The position numbers were made by a program, and so were the translations under genes. Positions 1-8,627 of a stretch of 64,000 nucleotides of DNA are shown in pieces. Source of the DNA: an uncultured Lysobacteraceae bacterium (GTDB lineage: Bacteria; Pseudomonadota; Gammaproteobacteria; Xanthomonadales; Xanthomonadaceae); NCBI GenBank assembly GCA_936911875.1, contig CAKZGB010000014.1:29486-93485 (forward strand). Reading direction: 5' to 3'. Each line of letters starts with the position of its first letter. Positions within the stretch are counted from its first letter, which is position 1. A model generated the notes under the pieces. The model was given only the letters and a program-made list of their open reading frames with translations. It was not told the DNA's origin and ran no database searches.

Positions 1-1132
1 GCGACAAGGTCGCTGCCGCCACAATCGCGGGGTCGGTAATTTCCACACCATGATGCAAGGCGTACTTGGGTTTGAGACCGCGCAGGATCGCAATCGTATC
101 TTCGACACTAGGCTCACCCACCAGCACTTTCTGGAAACGGCGTTCTAACGCAGCATCCTTTTCAACGTATTGGCGGTACTCGTTCAAGGTGGTGGCGCCA
201 ATGCAGTGCAGCTCACCGCGGGCCAATGCCGGCTTGAGCATATTGCCCGCATCCATTGCGCCTTCGGCTTTGCCGGCACCGACCATGGTGTGAAGTTCGT
301 CGATAAACAGAATGACTTGGCCTTCATTCTTGGCCAGATCGTTCAGCACCGCCTTGAGGCGTTCCTCGAATTCACCGCGATATTTGGCACCCGCAATCAG
401 TGCACCCATATCGAGCGACAGCACGCGCTTGGAACGCAGCGACTCGGGCACCTCGTGATTAACGATGCGCTGGGCTAGGCCTTCGACAATGGCGGTTTTA
501 CCCACGCCCGGCTCACCGATGAGCACGGGATTGTTCTTGGTACGGCGCTGCAGGACTTGAATGGTGCGGCGAATCTCTTCGTCACGGCCAATCACCGGAT
601 CGAGCTTGCCGTTCTCGGCGCGCGCGGTCAGGTCAATGGTGTATTTTTCCAGCGCTTGACGCTGGTCTTCGGCATTTTCGGACTGCACAGTGTCTCCTCC
701 GCGCATGGTGTCGATGGCTTTTTGCAGGCGTGCTAGATCGGCGCCTGCGTCTTTGAGCAGCTGGCTGATGCTGCCGGGCTCTTTGAGTGCGGCCAGCAGG
801 AACCACTCGCCGGGGATGAAGGCATCGCCGGCCTGCTGTCCCAGCTGATCGGTTGTGCCAAGCAGGCGCGCCAGCTCGTTGCCGATGTTGGGCGCACCAC
901 CGCCGCCTTTCACGGTCGGCAGTTTGTTCAAGGCCTCGCCCAAGCGCTGCTTGAGCACCGGAATCTGCACGCCGGCTTGGCTGAGTAAAGGTGCGGCGCT
1001 ACCGCCGTTCTGATCGAGCATGGCCGACAGCAAATGCACCGGCTCGATGAACGCATGTTGGCGTCCAACCGCTATCGTTTGCGCATCCTGCAGTGCCTGC
1101 GTGAAGCGCGAGGTCAATTTATCCAATCGCAT
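1..1132 (-). CDS. clpB: ATP-dependent disaggregase ClpB, N-terminal part (runs off the window)
   Basis: ClpB is a cytosolic AAA+ Hsp100 that threads aggregated proteins through its hexameric pore, working with DnaK. About 377 residues are visible, starting MRLDKLTSRFTQALQDAQ. The Clp N-domain repeats come first, then the first AAA domain with Walker A GEPGVGKT, Walker B VILFIDELH and the pore-loop segment around GAKYRGEFEERLKA. The frame is still open at base 1, so the middle domain and second AAA domain lie outside the window. The start is set by AAGGAG about 8 bases upstream of the ATG. It follows pgeF on the same strand after a 98-bp gap that holds a heat-shock-like promoter. The order rluD, pgeF, clpB is also seen in E. 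coli, although here rluD is separated from pgeF by the ser genes. Confidence 0.97.
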   Translation of the reverse strand, partial: MRLDKLTSRFTQALQDAQTIAVGRQHAFIEPVHLLSAMLDQNGGSAAPLLSQAGVQIPVLKQRLGEALNKLPTVKGGGGAPNIGNELARLLGTTDQLGQQAGDAFIPGEWFLLAALKEPGSISQLLKDAGADLARLQKAIDTMRGGDTVQSENAEDQRQALEKYTIDLTARAENGKLDPVIGRDEEIRRTIQVLQRRTKNNPVLIGEPGVGKTAIVEGLAQRIVNHEVPESLRSKRVLSLDMGALIAGAKYRGEFEERLKAVLNDLAKNEGQVILFIDELHTMVGAGKAEGAMDAGNMLKPALARGELHCIGATTLNEYRQYVEKDAALERRFQKVLVGEPSVEDTIAILRGLKPKYALHHGVEITDPAIVAAATLS

Positions 1133-1172
1133 GAGCACGACTCCTTGATGAGTCTGTCCAACTACTATGCGC

Positions 1173-1203
1173 TACGTGGGGTTCACTGCGTGTCAGCGCA
1201 AGG
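1173..1203 (-). promoter_or_regulatory. Candidate sigma-32 (heat-shock) promoter of clpB
   Basis: In the gap between pgeF and clpB the minus strand carries CCTTGCG (1203 to 1197), a 15-base spacer, then CCCCACGTA (1181 to 1173). The RpoH consensus is CTTGAA, a spacer of 13 to 17, then CCCCAT-T. Both half-sites deviate by one or two bases. Placement about 40 bases before the clpB start, and the known heat-shock control of clpB in relatives, support the call. It is a consensus match only. Confidence 0.5.
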
Positions 1204-1230
1204 CCGACCGTTACAATCGTTGCCGAATTT

Positions 1231-1998
1231 TCAGCCGGTACGCCAGATCAGACTGGCCATGCGGCCGGTGCGCGGATCCCTTCGGTGCGAATAAAAACGG
1301 TTCGCATCTGAGATGGTGCATAAATCGCCGCCAAAAATCTGCGCCGCGGGCACACCAATCGCATCCAGACGCTGCTTAGCCAGTGCATACAGATCGACGT
1401 TCCAGTGATCATCGCGCGAGCATTTGAATGCGGACGCGGCCTTCCAGTCCTGACTGACGAAGGCATCAAAGACATCGACACCGATCTCGTAGCGTTGCGG
1501 ACCTGCTGCCGGACCGAGCCACACCAGCAGTTCCGAAGCCGGTACCTGCATCGCCTCGACGGTGCGTTCAATGACACCGGCCGCCAAAGAGCGCCATCCG
1601 GCATGGGCGCCCGCGACCACCGTGCCGCGACGATCGGTCAGCAACACCGGCAGGCAGTCGGCAGTCTGGATCGAAATCACCAGATTCGGCTTGCGCGTAA
1701 AGGCCGCATCAGCGGTAGGCAAATCGTTGAGTTGTTCGGCACTTTTGAGTTCCACGACTTCAACGCCGTGCACCTGTTTCAGCCAGAACGGCGCACTGGG
1801 CAACTTGGCCTGTTGCTGCAATCGCTCGCGATTGGTCTGCACGGCTTGCGGATCGTCGCCGGTAGGACTGGCGCAATTGCCCATGTTGAAGCGATCAAAC
1901 GGCGCGACAGAGACGCCATCGCCATCGCGCGTGGTGGTCAGTGCATGTACGCCTTGCGGCGCGGGCCATTGGGCTGTGATCCATCCGCTCATGGCCAT
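1231..1998 (-). CDS. pgeF: Purine nucleoside phosphorylase / laccase-domain protein, YfiH (DUF152) family
   Basis: The family was first called polyphenol oxidase (laccase domain). Members have since been shown to be zinc-dependent purine nucleoside phosphorylases/adenosine deaminases, and E. coli PgeF helps clear mis-incorporated residues in peptidoglycan precursors. The protein is 255 residues, normal for the family. The three metal ligands are visible: His77 in KQVHG, Cys115 in TADCLP and His132 in AHAGWR. The start could be the first ATG or the third codon (MSGWIT), and the sequence does not decide. It is upstream of clpB on the same strand and divergent from the serB-like gene 65 bp away. 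Confidence 0.92.
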   Translation of the reverse strand: MAMSGWITAQWPAPQGVHALTTTRDGDGVSVAPFDRFNMGNCASPTGDDPQAVQTNRERLQQQAKLPSAPFWLKQVHGVEVVELKSAEQLNDLPTADAAFTRKPNLVISIQTADCLPVLLTDRRGTVVAGAHAGWRSLAAGVIERTVEAMQVPASELLVWLGPAAGPQRYEIGVDVFDAFVSQDWKAASAFKCSRDDHWNVDLYALAKQRLDAIGVPAAQIFGGDLCTISDANRFYSHRRDPRTGRMASLIWRTG

Positions 1999-2063
1999 AG
2001 TGTAATGCGGCCGGTGGCGCCTTCGTCACGTTAAATCGCAGCGCCCGCCCTTACCATAGGGAA

Positions 2064-2729
2064 ATGGAACGAACTCTGTTATTTGATTTTGACAGCACGT
2101 GGACGCGGGTCGAGGCCCTTGATCTGCTGGCACAGCAGTTAGCCGACGAAGGCCGTCTGAGCCGTGCCGCTGTAACAGAGATCGCCAACGTGACCGAGCT
2201 GGGAATGAGCGGTGCCATCGGCTTCGGCGAATCGCTGCGCCGACGCATGGCCGTGCTTGATATCCATTCTGATGACATCACCACCCTATCGCACACCCTC
2301 AAGGCGCAGGTCTCGAACTCCATCGTGGCCAACGCCGACTGGGTACGTGCCAACGCGCATCGCATCCGCATTGTGTCCAACGGCTTTGTCGAATTCATCG
2401 CACCGGTAGTCGCCGAATTGGGCATTGCCGAAGGCCAGGTCGTCGCCAACCGCTTTCTGCTCAACACACAAGGTCGCATCACCGGCGCCGATCTCTCGAG
2501 CCCGCTGGCTGCTGACAATGGCAAACCCGTCGCCGTGCAAGCATTGAACCTTGACGGCGAGGTGTGGGCGATCGGTGACGGCTTTACCGATTACCAGATC
2601 AAGCAAGGCGGCGCGGCCCATGCCTTCGTGGCGTATACCGAGAACGTGCGTCGCCAGCGCGTCGTCGATCTGGCAGACTTTGAAGCTCCCTCTCTTGATG
2701 TTCTCATCGCACACGACGCCCGGTCATGA
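2064..2729 (+). CDS. serB: HAD-family phosphoserine phosphatase (SerB-like)
   Basis: Predicted cytosolic HAD-IB phosphatase that would release serine from O-phosphoserine, the last step of serine synthesis. Motif I is FDFDST with nucleophile Asp8 and acid/base Asp10, motif II is the Ser in IVSNG, and motif IV is GDGFTD. At 221 residues it is the short form without the N-terminal ACT-like region of E. coli SerB. The residue after DFDST is Trp, where Val, Ile or Leu is usual. The stop overlaps the serA start by four bases (ATGA), so the two are translationally coupled and catalyse two steps of one pathway. A phosphatase for another small phosphate ester cannot be excluded from sequence alone. 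Confidence 0.8.
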   Translation: MERTLLFDFDSTWTRVEALDLLAQQLADEGRLSRAAVTEIANVTELGMSGAIGFGESLRRRMAVLDIHSDDITTLSHTLKAQVSNSIVANADWVRANAHRIRIVSNGFVEFIAPVVAELGIAEGQVVANRFLLNTQGRITGADLSSPLAADNGKPVAVQALNLDGEVWAIGDGFTDYQIKQGGAAHAFVAYTENVRRQRVVDLADFEAPSLDVLIAHDARS

Positions 2730-3955
2730 CTAAAGCACTCTCCTTTCCCAAATCCCGCATGCGCGTGCTGCTGCTGGAAAACGTGCACCCGGTGGCCGTC
2801 GAACTACTGGAACAACAGGGCTATCAGGTCGATGTCCGCAAGCAAGCCCTGAGCGAAGACGAACTCATCGCCGAGCTCGCCGATGTCTCCCTGCTGGGCA
2901 TCCGCTCCAAGACGCAGGTGAGCCGTCGCGTGCTGGAACAGGCGCCACGCCTGCTCGCCATTGGCGCGTTCTGCATCGGCACCAACCAAATCGATCTGCA
3001 AGCCGCAACGGAACAAGGGGTTGCGGTATTCAACGCACCGTTTAGCAACACGCGCTCCGTGGTCGAACTCGCGCTGGCGGAAATGATTCTGCTGATGCGC
3101 GGCATCCCGGACAAGAACCGTATGCTGCACGCAGGTCAATGGGACAAATCCGCAGCCGGCTCGCATGAGGTGCGCGGCAAAACGCTGGGCCTGATCGGCT
3201 ACGGCAGCATCGGCACACAACTCTCAGTACTCGCCGAAGCCATGGGCATGCGCGTCATGTTTTACGACATCGCCGAGAAACTGGCACTGGGCAACGCCGT
3301 TCAATGCCGGTCCATGGCCGAAGTGCTGACCAACGCCCACATCGTCTCGCTCCATGTCGATGGCCGTGCCGCCAACGCCAACCTGATCGGCGCCGAGCAA
3401 TTGCAGTCGATGCGCAAGGGCGCGCTGCTGATCAATCTCAGCCGCGGTCACGTGGTGGATATCGAGGCGCTGCGTCAGGCCGTCGAGAGCGGCCAACTCG
3501 GCGGTTGCGCAGTCGATGTGTTCCCCTATGAGCCCGCCAGCAATGACGAGCCGTTTGATTCGCCGTTGCGCGGTCTGCGCAACACGCTGCTGACGCCGCA
3601 TGTGGGCGGCTCCACCGCCGAAGCGCAGGAAAACATCGGCCGTTTTGTGCCTGGCAAACTGAGCGATTTCGTCGATACGGGGGCCACGCAGAACGCCGTC
3701 AATTTCCCCGAGATCATTTTGCCGACGCTAGCCGATGCGCATCGGGTCCTGCATATCCATCGCAACGTGCCCGGCATTCTGGCGCGCATCAACAGCATTC
3801 TGGCCGAGCGTGGCGTCAATATCGTCGGTCAATACCTCAAGACCAATGAAACCATCGGTTACGTGATTACCGACATCAACACCGATTACGACGAAGGCGT
3901 TCTCGCCCAACTGCGCGAGCTCGAGCACACGTTACGCGTCCGCGTGCTGTACTGA
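2726..3955 (+). CDS. serA: D-3-phosphoglycerate dehydrogenase
   Basis: Cytosolic NAD-dependent enzyme oxidising 3-phosphoglycerate to 3-phosphohydroxypyruvate, the first committed step of serine synthesis. At 409 residues it matches the E. coli SerA type. The Rossmann motif GYGSIG lies at 158-163, the catalytic Arg is in NLSRGHVVD, and the catalytic His is in LTPHVGGST. The last 70 residues form an ACT domain with the pattern HRNVPGILARI, the serine feedback site in this type. It is co-transcribed with the serB-like phosphatase. The next gene downstream, rluD, is convergent 24 bp away with no strong terminator. Confidence 0.96.
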   Translation: MTKALSFPKSRMRVLLLENVHPVAVELLEQQGYQVDVRKQALSEDELIAELADVSLLGIRSKTQVSRRVLEQAPRLLAIGAFCIGTNQIDLQAATEQGVAVFNAPFSNTRSVVELALAEMILLMRGIPDKNRMLHAGQWDKSAAGSHEVRGKTLGLIGYGSIGTQLSVLAEAMGMRVMFYDIAEKLALGNAVQCRSMAEVLTNAHIVSLHVDGRAANANLIGAEQLQSMRKGALLINLSRGHVVDIEALRQAVESGQLGGCAVDVFPYEPASNDEPFDSPLRGLRNTLLTPHVGGSTAEAQENIGRFVPGKLSDFVDTGATQNAVNFPEIILPTLADAHRVLHIHRNVPGILARINSILAERGVNIVGQYLKTNETIGYVITDINTDYDEGVLAQLRELEHTLRVRVLY

Positions 3956-3979
3956 TTGGCGCCGCTAAACGCGGTGATT

Positions 3980-4945
3980 TCAGTCTTCGTGCTGACGCGT
4001 GTCGTCGCGCAGTACCGATAGCAGCCTGAGCATGTCGGCCGGTGCCGGTGCTTCGCAACGTACGGGTTCACCGGTAATCGGGTGCTCAAACGACAGCACC
4101 TCGGCATGCAGTGCCTGACGACGGAAGCCGCGCAATTGCTCGACCAGTTCGGGCGTTGCGCCGCGCGGCAGCTTGAGCGGACCGCCGTATAGCGGATCGC
4201 CGATGATCGGATGTTTGATGTGGTTCATGTGCACGCGAATCTGGTGGGTACGACCCGTTTCCAGACGACACTCCAGCAAGGTGTGATTGCGGAACCGCTC
4301 GCGCAGGCGGTAATGCGTGATGGCATCACGGCCATCGTCGCGCACGGCCTGACGGATACGATCGCGCGGATGGCGGTCGATCGGCGCATCGACGGTGCCG
4401 CCACTGACCATTGCGCCCACCACCACAGCCAGATATTGGCGATGCACATCGCGCGCCGACAGCATCTCAATCAGGCGCGTATGGGCGGGCAAGGTCTTGG
4501 CTACAACCATGACGCCCGAAGTGTCCTTATCGAGGCGATGCACGATGCCGGCACGCGGCAACTTATCCAGTGAGGCATCGTGGTGCAGCAAGGCATTCAC
4601 CAGCGTGCCGCGCGGATTGCCCGCGCCCGGATGAACCACCAGACCCGCCGGCTTGTTGAGGACCAGGATGTCGGCATCCTCGTACAGAATCTCAAGTTCC
4701 ATGGCCTCGGGCTCGGAATGGGTCTGCACCGTCTCGACGGCGGACAGGGTCACCGACTCGCCACCACGGACCGGGTCACGGGGACGGACCGTACGGCCAT
4801 CGAGCGTAAGTTCGCCCGATTTGATCCACGAGGCCAGCTTGGAGCGCGAGTACTCGCCAAAGAGCGTGGCAACGACGGCATCGAACCGTTGGCCGGCCAG
4901 GCTATCGGGGACAATGGCGGTGCGCTGAATGGTGGCTTGGGTCAT
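3980..4945 (-). CDS. rluD: 23S rRNA pseudouridine(1911/1915/1917) synthase RluD
   Basis: Isomerises three uridines in helix 69 of 23S rRNA, which is needed for normal ribosome assembly in E. coli. An N-terminal S4 RNA-binding domain occupies about residues 15-80. The catalytic domain carries HRLDKDTSG, whose Asp falls at residue 139 with this start. The ATG at 4945 gives 321 residues beginning MTQATIQRTA. A longer upstream reading frame exists but would run into the leader of the divergent bamD. RluD is commonly next to bamD (yfiO) in gammaproteobacteria, divergently arranged as here. Confidence 0.95.
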   Translation of the reverse strand: MTQATIQRTAIVPDSLAGQRFDAVVATLFGEYSRSKLASWIKSGELTLDGRTVRPRDPVRGGESVTLSAVETVQTHSEPEAMELEILYEDADILVLNKPAGLVVHPGAGNPRGTLVNALLHHDASLDKLPRAGIVHRLDKDTSGVMVVAKTLPAHTRLIEMLSARDVHRQYLAVVVGAMVSGGTVDAPIDRHPRDRIRQAVRDDGRDAITHYRLRERFRNHTLLECRLETGRTHQIRVHMNHIKHPIIGDPLYGGPLKLPRGATPELVEQLRGFRRQALHAEVLSFEHPITGEPVRCEAPAPADMLRLLSVLRDDTRQHED

Positions 4946-5025
4946 GGTGTTCAGATCGGCAAAAGTCAGGCTTAGGACTGGTATTATGGGCTTTCCGCGC
5001 TTTGAGCGCCGATTTCGACATCCAG

Positions 5026-5916
5026 ATGACCAAATCCACCCATCCCCTGCGCCTGTTGGCAATTGCCTTGCTGTCCGTCGCCGTCATGAGCGGCTGTTCC
5101 ACCATCAAGAACCGCTTTGGCAAGGGCGAATCCGACATTAACGAGGGCGTCGCCGTCGGCACCTTGTACGAGCGCGGCCACGGTCAAATGGTCAAAGGCC
5201 GTTGGGATCAGGCCGAAGAAACCTACAAGCGCCTCGTTGCGCAGTACCCTTACGGTCCTGAAGCCGAACAGGCTCAGATCGAAACCGCTTACGCCCAATA
5301 CAAGTCGGGTAAGAACGAAGACGCGATCACTTCGATCGACCGTTTTATCCGCACCTACCCCACACATCGCAGCATTGCGTACATGTACTATTTGCGCGGT
5401 CTGGTGAACTCGAACCGTGACACCGTGTTCCTGCGCAAGGTCTGGAATCTCGATGCCTCGCGTCGCGATCTGGCCACGCCGAACCAGGCCTTCAACGACT
5501 TCTCCATCGTCGTGAACAACTATCCGAACTCGCCGTACGCTGCTGATGCGCGCACCCGCATGGGAATCCTGCGCGATCTGTTTGCCCGTCACGAGCTCGA
5601 TGTCGGTCTGTACTATCTGCGTCGTGCCGCTTACGTGTCGGCTGTCTCGCGCGCCCGTGCGCTGCTGGACACCTACCCGCAAAGCCAGTTCGCTGACGAT
5701 GCCATCGCCCTGATGGCCGCCGGGTACAAGGGCTTGGGCAACACGGCTCTGTACGATGGCGCCATGGCGCAGCTAAAGCAAACCAATCCGTCGCATCCGT
5801 ACCTGAGCGGCCGTTGGCCCGACTTCCCGGGTTCGCTGCGCAAGCTCAACCCGTTCGCCGGCGAGAAGTCCCCGGTCGATGCCGTGGCGCTGCCGCCACC
5901 GCCGCTCAACAAGTAA
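5026..5916 (+). CDS. bamD: Outer membrane protein assembly factor BamD
   Basis: Essential lipoprotein of the BAM complex that inserts beta-barrel proteins into the outer membrane. A lipoprotein signal peptide ends at the lipobox VMSGC, so the mature protein would start at Cys23. TPR-like helical repeats follow, for example QAEETYKRLVAQYPYGPEAE and QIETAYAQYKSGKNEDAI. At 296 residues it is longer than E. coli BamD (245), because of a tail ending in prolines. The ATG at 5026 is preferred over an in-frame TTG at 5002 because it directly precedes a normal signal peptide. A strong terminator follows the stop codon. Confidence 0.94.
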   Translation: MTKSTHPLRLLAIALLSVAVMSGCSTIKNRFGKGESDINEGVAVGTLYERGHGQMVKGRWDQAEETYKRLVAQYPYGPEAEQAQIETAYAQYKSGKNEDAITSIDRFIRTYPTHRSIAYMYYLRGLVNSNRDTVFLRKVWNLDASRRDLATPNQAFNDFSIVVNNYPNSPYAADARTRMGILRDLFARHELDVGLYYLRRAAYVSAVSRARALLDTYPQSQFADDAIALMAAGYKGLGNTALYDGAMAQLKQTNPSHPYLSGRWPDFPGSLRKLNPFAGEKSPVDAVALPPPPLNK

Positions 5917-5965
5917 GCCGCCATCACTGTGTAAGTGAGTGGCGGCCTGCTTGCCGTTCCAGAGA

Positions 5966-5990
5966 CCCGCGCTCCAGGCGCGGGTTTTTT
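5966..5990 (+). terminator. Intrinsic terminator of bamD
   Basis: A perfect 7-bp stem, CCCGCGC (5966-5972) with GCGCGGG (5978-5984), has a 5-base loop and is followed by six T (5985-5990). It lies 50 bases after the bamD stop and just touches the end of the convergent lipoprotein gene. Confidence 0.9.
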
Positions 5991-6834
5991 ATGGCAGATA
6001 TTCCGGCTTGATCACACCGCCAAGCTGCGCATAAGGGATCACGAAATCCTGCGAGCCCGCGGCATAGTACGAAATGTCATACGGATCGTAATGGAAGTGC
6101 ATACCGTCATCGGCAAACCAGAACTTTTTGCTGACAAACAGCGGGAAGTCCTTGCGGTACTGCGCCAGTTGCTGATCCGTGGTCGGGCTCAATCCTTTGA
6201 TCATGGCCACGTAGGGCGTGTCGAGCAGTTTCAGCAGCTGAGCTTCTGCATCGGGTAACGCGACGTCGGTCAGCTCAACGCGACGCTTCTGTGCCGGATC
6301 CAACACGATAGGCTCGACCGTGCTCATGCCGTGCGCGCCACCGGTGAAGGAATAGGTGTCAATTTCAAACTGCTGAAGCTGTTTGTGTGCGCCCAGATAT
6401 TTCGGTTCCACATTGAGCTCATACGCCATACCCGGCCGATCCTTGGAGTCTGCCGTTGAAGCCGCAACGATGCGATCCACGCTTGCCTGCAAGGGCCCGC
6501 TGCTCTGTGTCGCATCCTGCTCGGGATTGGCCACAGAACCGACGATCTCGGCGATGCGCTGATCGAGGACCGTATTGATCCACGGATCCGATGTCTTCAG
6601 CGATTGAATTTCAATTTTGGGGCAACTGTCCTGATCGGATTTGCCTGCAGGTGCCGTACATGCGGGCAACTTATAGTCGGCCGGTGCCGCCTGCACACTA
6701 AAACGATCCGCCACAGGTGCTGCCGCCGGCTTTGCAGTGCCATTCGAATCGGCGGCCGCTGAGGGCGCGGCAGCAGGTCCATTGCAGGCGCTCAAAACCG
6801 CAGTGACGCCCACAGCGAGAAGAAGTTTTTTCAT
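5989..6834 (-). CDS. DUF3298 (RsiV-like) lipoprotein
   Basis: A lipoprotein signal peptide MKKLLLAVGVTAVLSAC gives Cys17 as the lipidated residue, followed by an Ala/Pro-rich linker to about residue 45. The globular part resembles the DUF4163/DUF3298 pair found in RsiV and PdaC. It shows a YSFTGGAHG motif near the middle and a C-terminal pattern of aromatic residues around HFHYDPYDISYYAAG, then an IPYAQL strand. Total length is 281. RsiV is a lysozyme-binding anti-sigma factor, but no sigma factor is present here and the cellular role is unknown. It is the last gene of a run HK, nadE, DUF4153, DUF3298, 26 bp after the DUF4153 gene. Confidence 0.82.
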   Translation of the reverse strand: MKKLLLAVGVTAVLSACNGPAAAPSAAADSNGTAKPAAAPVADRFSVQAAPADYKLPACTAPAGKSDQDSCPKIEIQSLKTSDPWINTVLDQRIAEIVGSVANPEQDATQSSGPLQASVDRIVAASTADSKDRPGMAYELNVEPKYLGAHKQLQQFEIDTYSFTGGAHGMSTVEPIVLDPAQKRRVELTDVALPDAEAQLLKLLDTPYVAMIKGLSPTTDQQLAQYRKDFPLFVSKKFWFADDGMHFHYDPYDISYYAAGSQDFVIPYAQLGGVIKPEYLP

Positions 6835-6860
6835 AACGGATCGCTCCTAACGGATGTTAC

Positions 6861-8618
6861 TTAGTTCAATTCAAATTCCAGGCCACCGGCTTTCACCTTT
6901 TTCCAAGGATCGGGTACCAGTTCGACCTTACCGGCCTCAAGCAAAGGCAACAGTGGCACCGATGAACCACCGGCACCCATCGGCACACTCAACGTTCCTA
7001 AGTACTTGGCGTCATCGTTCTGCCAGGTATAGACCGCGGGCATGGTCTGAAGTTCGCCCTCAAACAGCAGGGCCTCCGCCGCGCCATCGGCATTGAGATC
7101 CAGCCAGTACACGCGGCAAGGCTGCGCAGACCAGCACGCCTGCACTTTGCGTTGCTCATCCTTGGTGACCTTGATCTGTTGCTGCAGCCACGCCCACAGC
7201 TGCGTTTGCTGTGCCGAAGGATTGACTGACACCAGTGACGGCACGCCCTTCGTCATTTTGACGGGTGCCTTGCGACGTTCGCGGATCGTTGCCAATTGCG
7301 CCGGCAACAATGACTTGATAGAACGATCGATGTCGGGGTCTGCGGCCGTTTCCGATTGCAGACGGACGGCCGCACGCTCACCCCAACGTCCGGTGCCGGA
7401 GACAAACCCCAGATCCAAGGGCAAACCTTTGCCGGGCGGTGGCGACTTCAGGGCCAGTGTGCGCTTCATTTGGCTCGAGGCCTGCAGTCGGAAGGCATCG
7501 CCGAGCGGGCTTGCCAGCACCACGATACCCAGCACCATCAGCACGGCCATGATGCGATTGGTCGCGGCGATACTCGGCATCCAGTCGGCATCCGCGTCAC
7601 GCCGCAGCGGCCACAAGGACACGGAATAGCCGATGGCATACCCAAGCGCGATCAGTGCCACCAGAAAGCCCCAGGCGCGCTCAGCAGTCCACTGGTACTG
7701 GCCCACACGCAATGACAGCGCCCAGATGGCGATGGCCGCCACGGGGATCAGTGCCAGCCACATCCAACTTAAGGCCACGCCGAACGCTCGCGGATAAGGA
7801 CGTTGCTGCGCGCCATCCTGAAATGCCGCGTTGGCAAACAGCACCGACAGTGCCACCGTGACCAGCATGGTCCAGGCCGCGGATGCCGATTTGAACAAGG
7901 TGTCGACACCGGTAAACGGCAGACACACCGCCCACACCGTAGCGATCAGCAGGACCAGCGGCAGGAACCACTTGAGCAAGCCCAACAGCAGCTTGCGCAG
8001 GCTGATGATCATTTCCTCGCGCTGCAGACCCAAGGTCACCACACACGCAAATACGGTGGTGCTGGCAGGAATCGCAAACCACGATTGCTCGATCAGATCC
8101 TGCAGCGCATCGATGCCGATGAGCTTGAACAACTGTGCGCCCGCAAACAGCACGCCCCAGAACAGCCCGGTCAGACCGACACCCAAGCCACACAGGATGG
8201 CATTGCGCCACGTCGTATCAAACAGATCGCGATACGCATGATGCGAAGGATTGGCCCGGCGCCAATGCACCCACCAATGCACGGCAATAAACAGCAGAAT
8301 CAGCGTGGGGAACAGACCTTGCGGGAACCAGCTCCCCCACGTGGTCGAATCAAACACCCAGTGCGTGTATTCCTGCAGTGCCACGCCCAGCGCCGTCAGC
8401 GTGGCAACAATTGCCACTCGCGGACGCGCCGTCAGGCCGGGGACTTGCTCGGTGGCATACACCAGCAACGGAATGCCCGCCAGCAAATCGACCAGAAGTC
8501 GAATCGGCAAGCTGACATCGCCCTGCAGATCGGCAGCGCGCCAGATCGCAGCAAATACAACGCCCTGCACCAGCCCCATTGCGAGCAAGTGCAGGCCATG
8601 ATCACGCAGACGAATCAT
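6861..8618 (-). CDS. DUF4153 multi-pass membrane protein
   Basis: 585 residues. The first 370 or so are strongly hydrophobic with about ten predicted membrane segments. The central stretch LTGLFWGVLFAGAQLFKLIG and the following LQREEMI segment fit DUF4153, a family of unknown function. The last 200 residues are soluble and carry a conserved-looking ending with W, Y and acidic residues, probably periplasmic. It starts 9 bases after the nadE stop on the same strand, so it belongs to the kinase/nadE operon, and it is followed by the DUF3298 lipoprotein. A membrane protein and a lipoprotein that travel together may form one envelope complex; that is inference. Confidence 0.8.
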   Translation of the reverse strand: MIRLRDHGLHLLAMGLVQGVVFAAIWRAADLQGDVSLPIRLLVDLLAGIPLLVYATEQVPGLTARPRVAIVATLTALGVALQEYTHWVFDSTTWGSWFPQGLFPTLILLFIAVHWWVHWRRANPSHHAYRDLFDTTWRNAILCGLGVGLTGLFWGVLFAGAQLFKLIGIDALQDLIEQSWFAIPASTTVFACVVTLGLQREEMIISLRKLLLGLLKWFLPLVLLIATVWAVCLPFTGVDTLFKSASAAWTMLVTVALSVLFANAAFQDGAQQRPYPRAFGVALSWMWLALIPVAAIAIWALSLRVGQYQWTAERAWGFLVALIALGYAIGYSVSLWPLRRDADADWMPSIAATNRIMAVLMVLGIVVLASPLGDAFRLQASSQMKRTLALKSPPPGKGLPLDLGFVSGTGRWGERAAVRLQSETAADPDIDRSIKSLLPAQLATIRERRKAPVKMTKGVPSLVSVNPSAQQTQLWAWLQQQIKVTKDEQRKVQACWSAQPCRVYWLDLNADGAAEALLFEGELQTMPAVYTWQNDDAKYLGTLSVPMGAGGSSVPLLPLLEAGKVELVPDPWKKVKAGGLEFELN

Positions 8619-8627
8619 GATTGCCCT

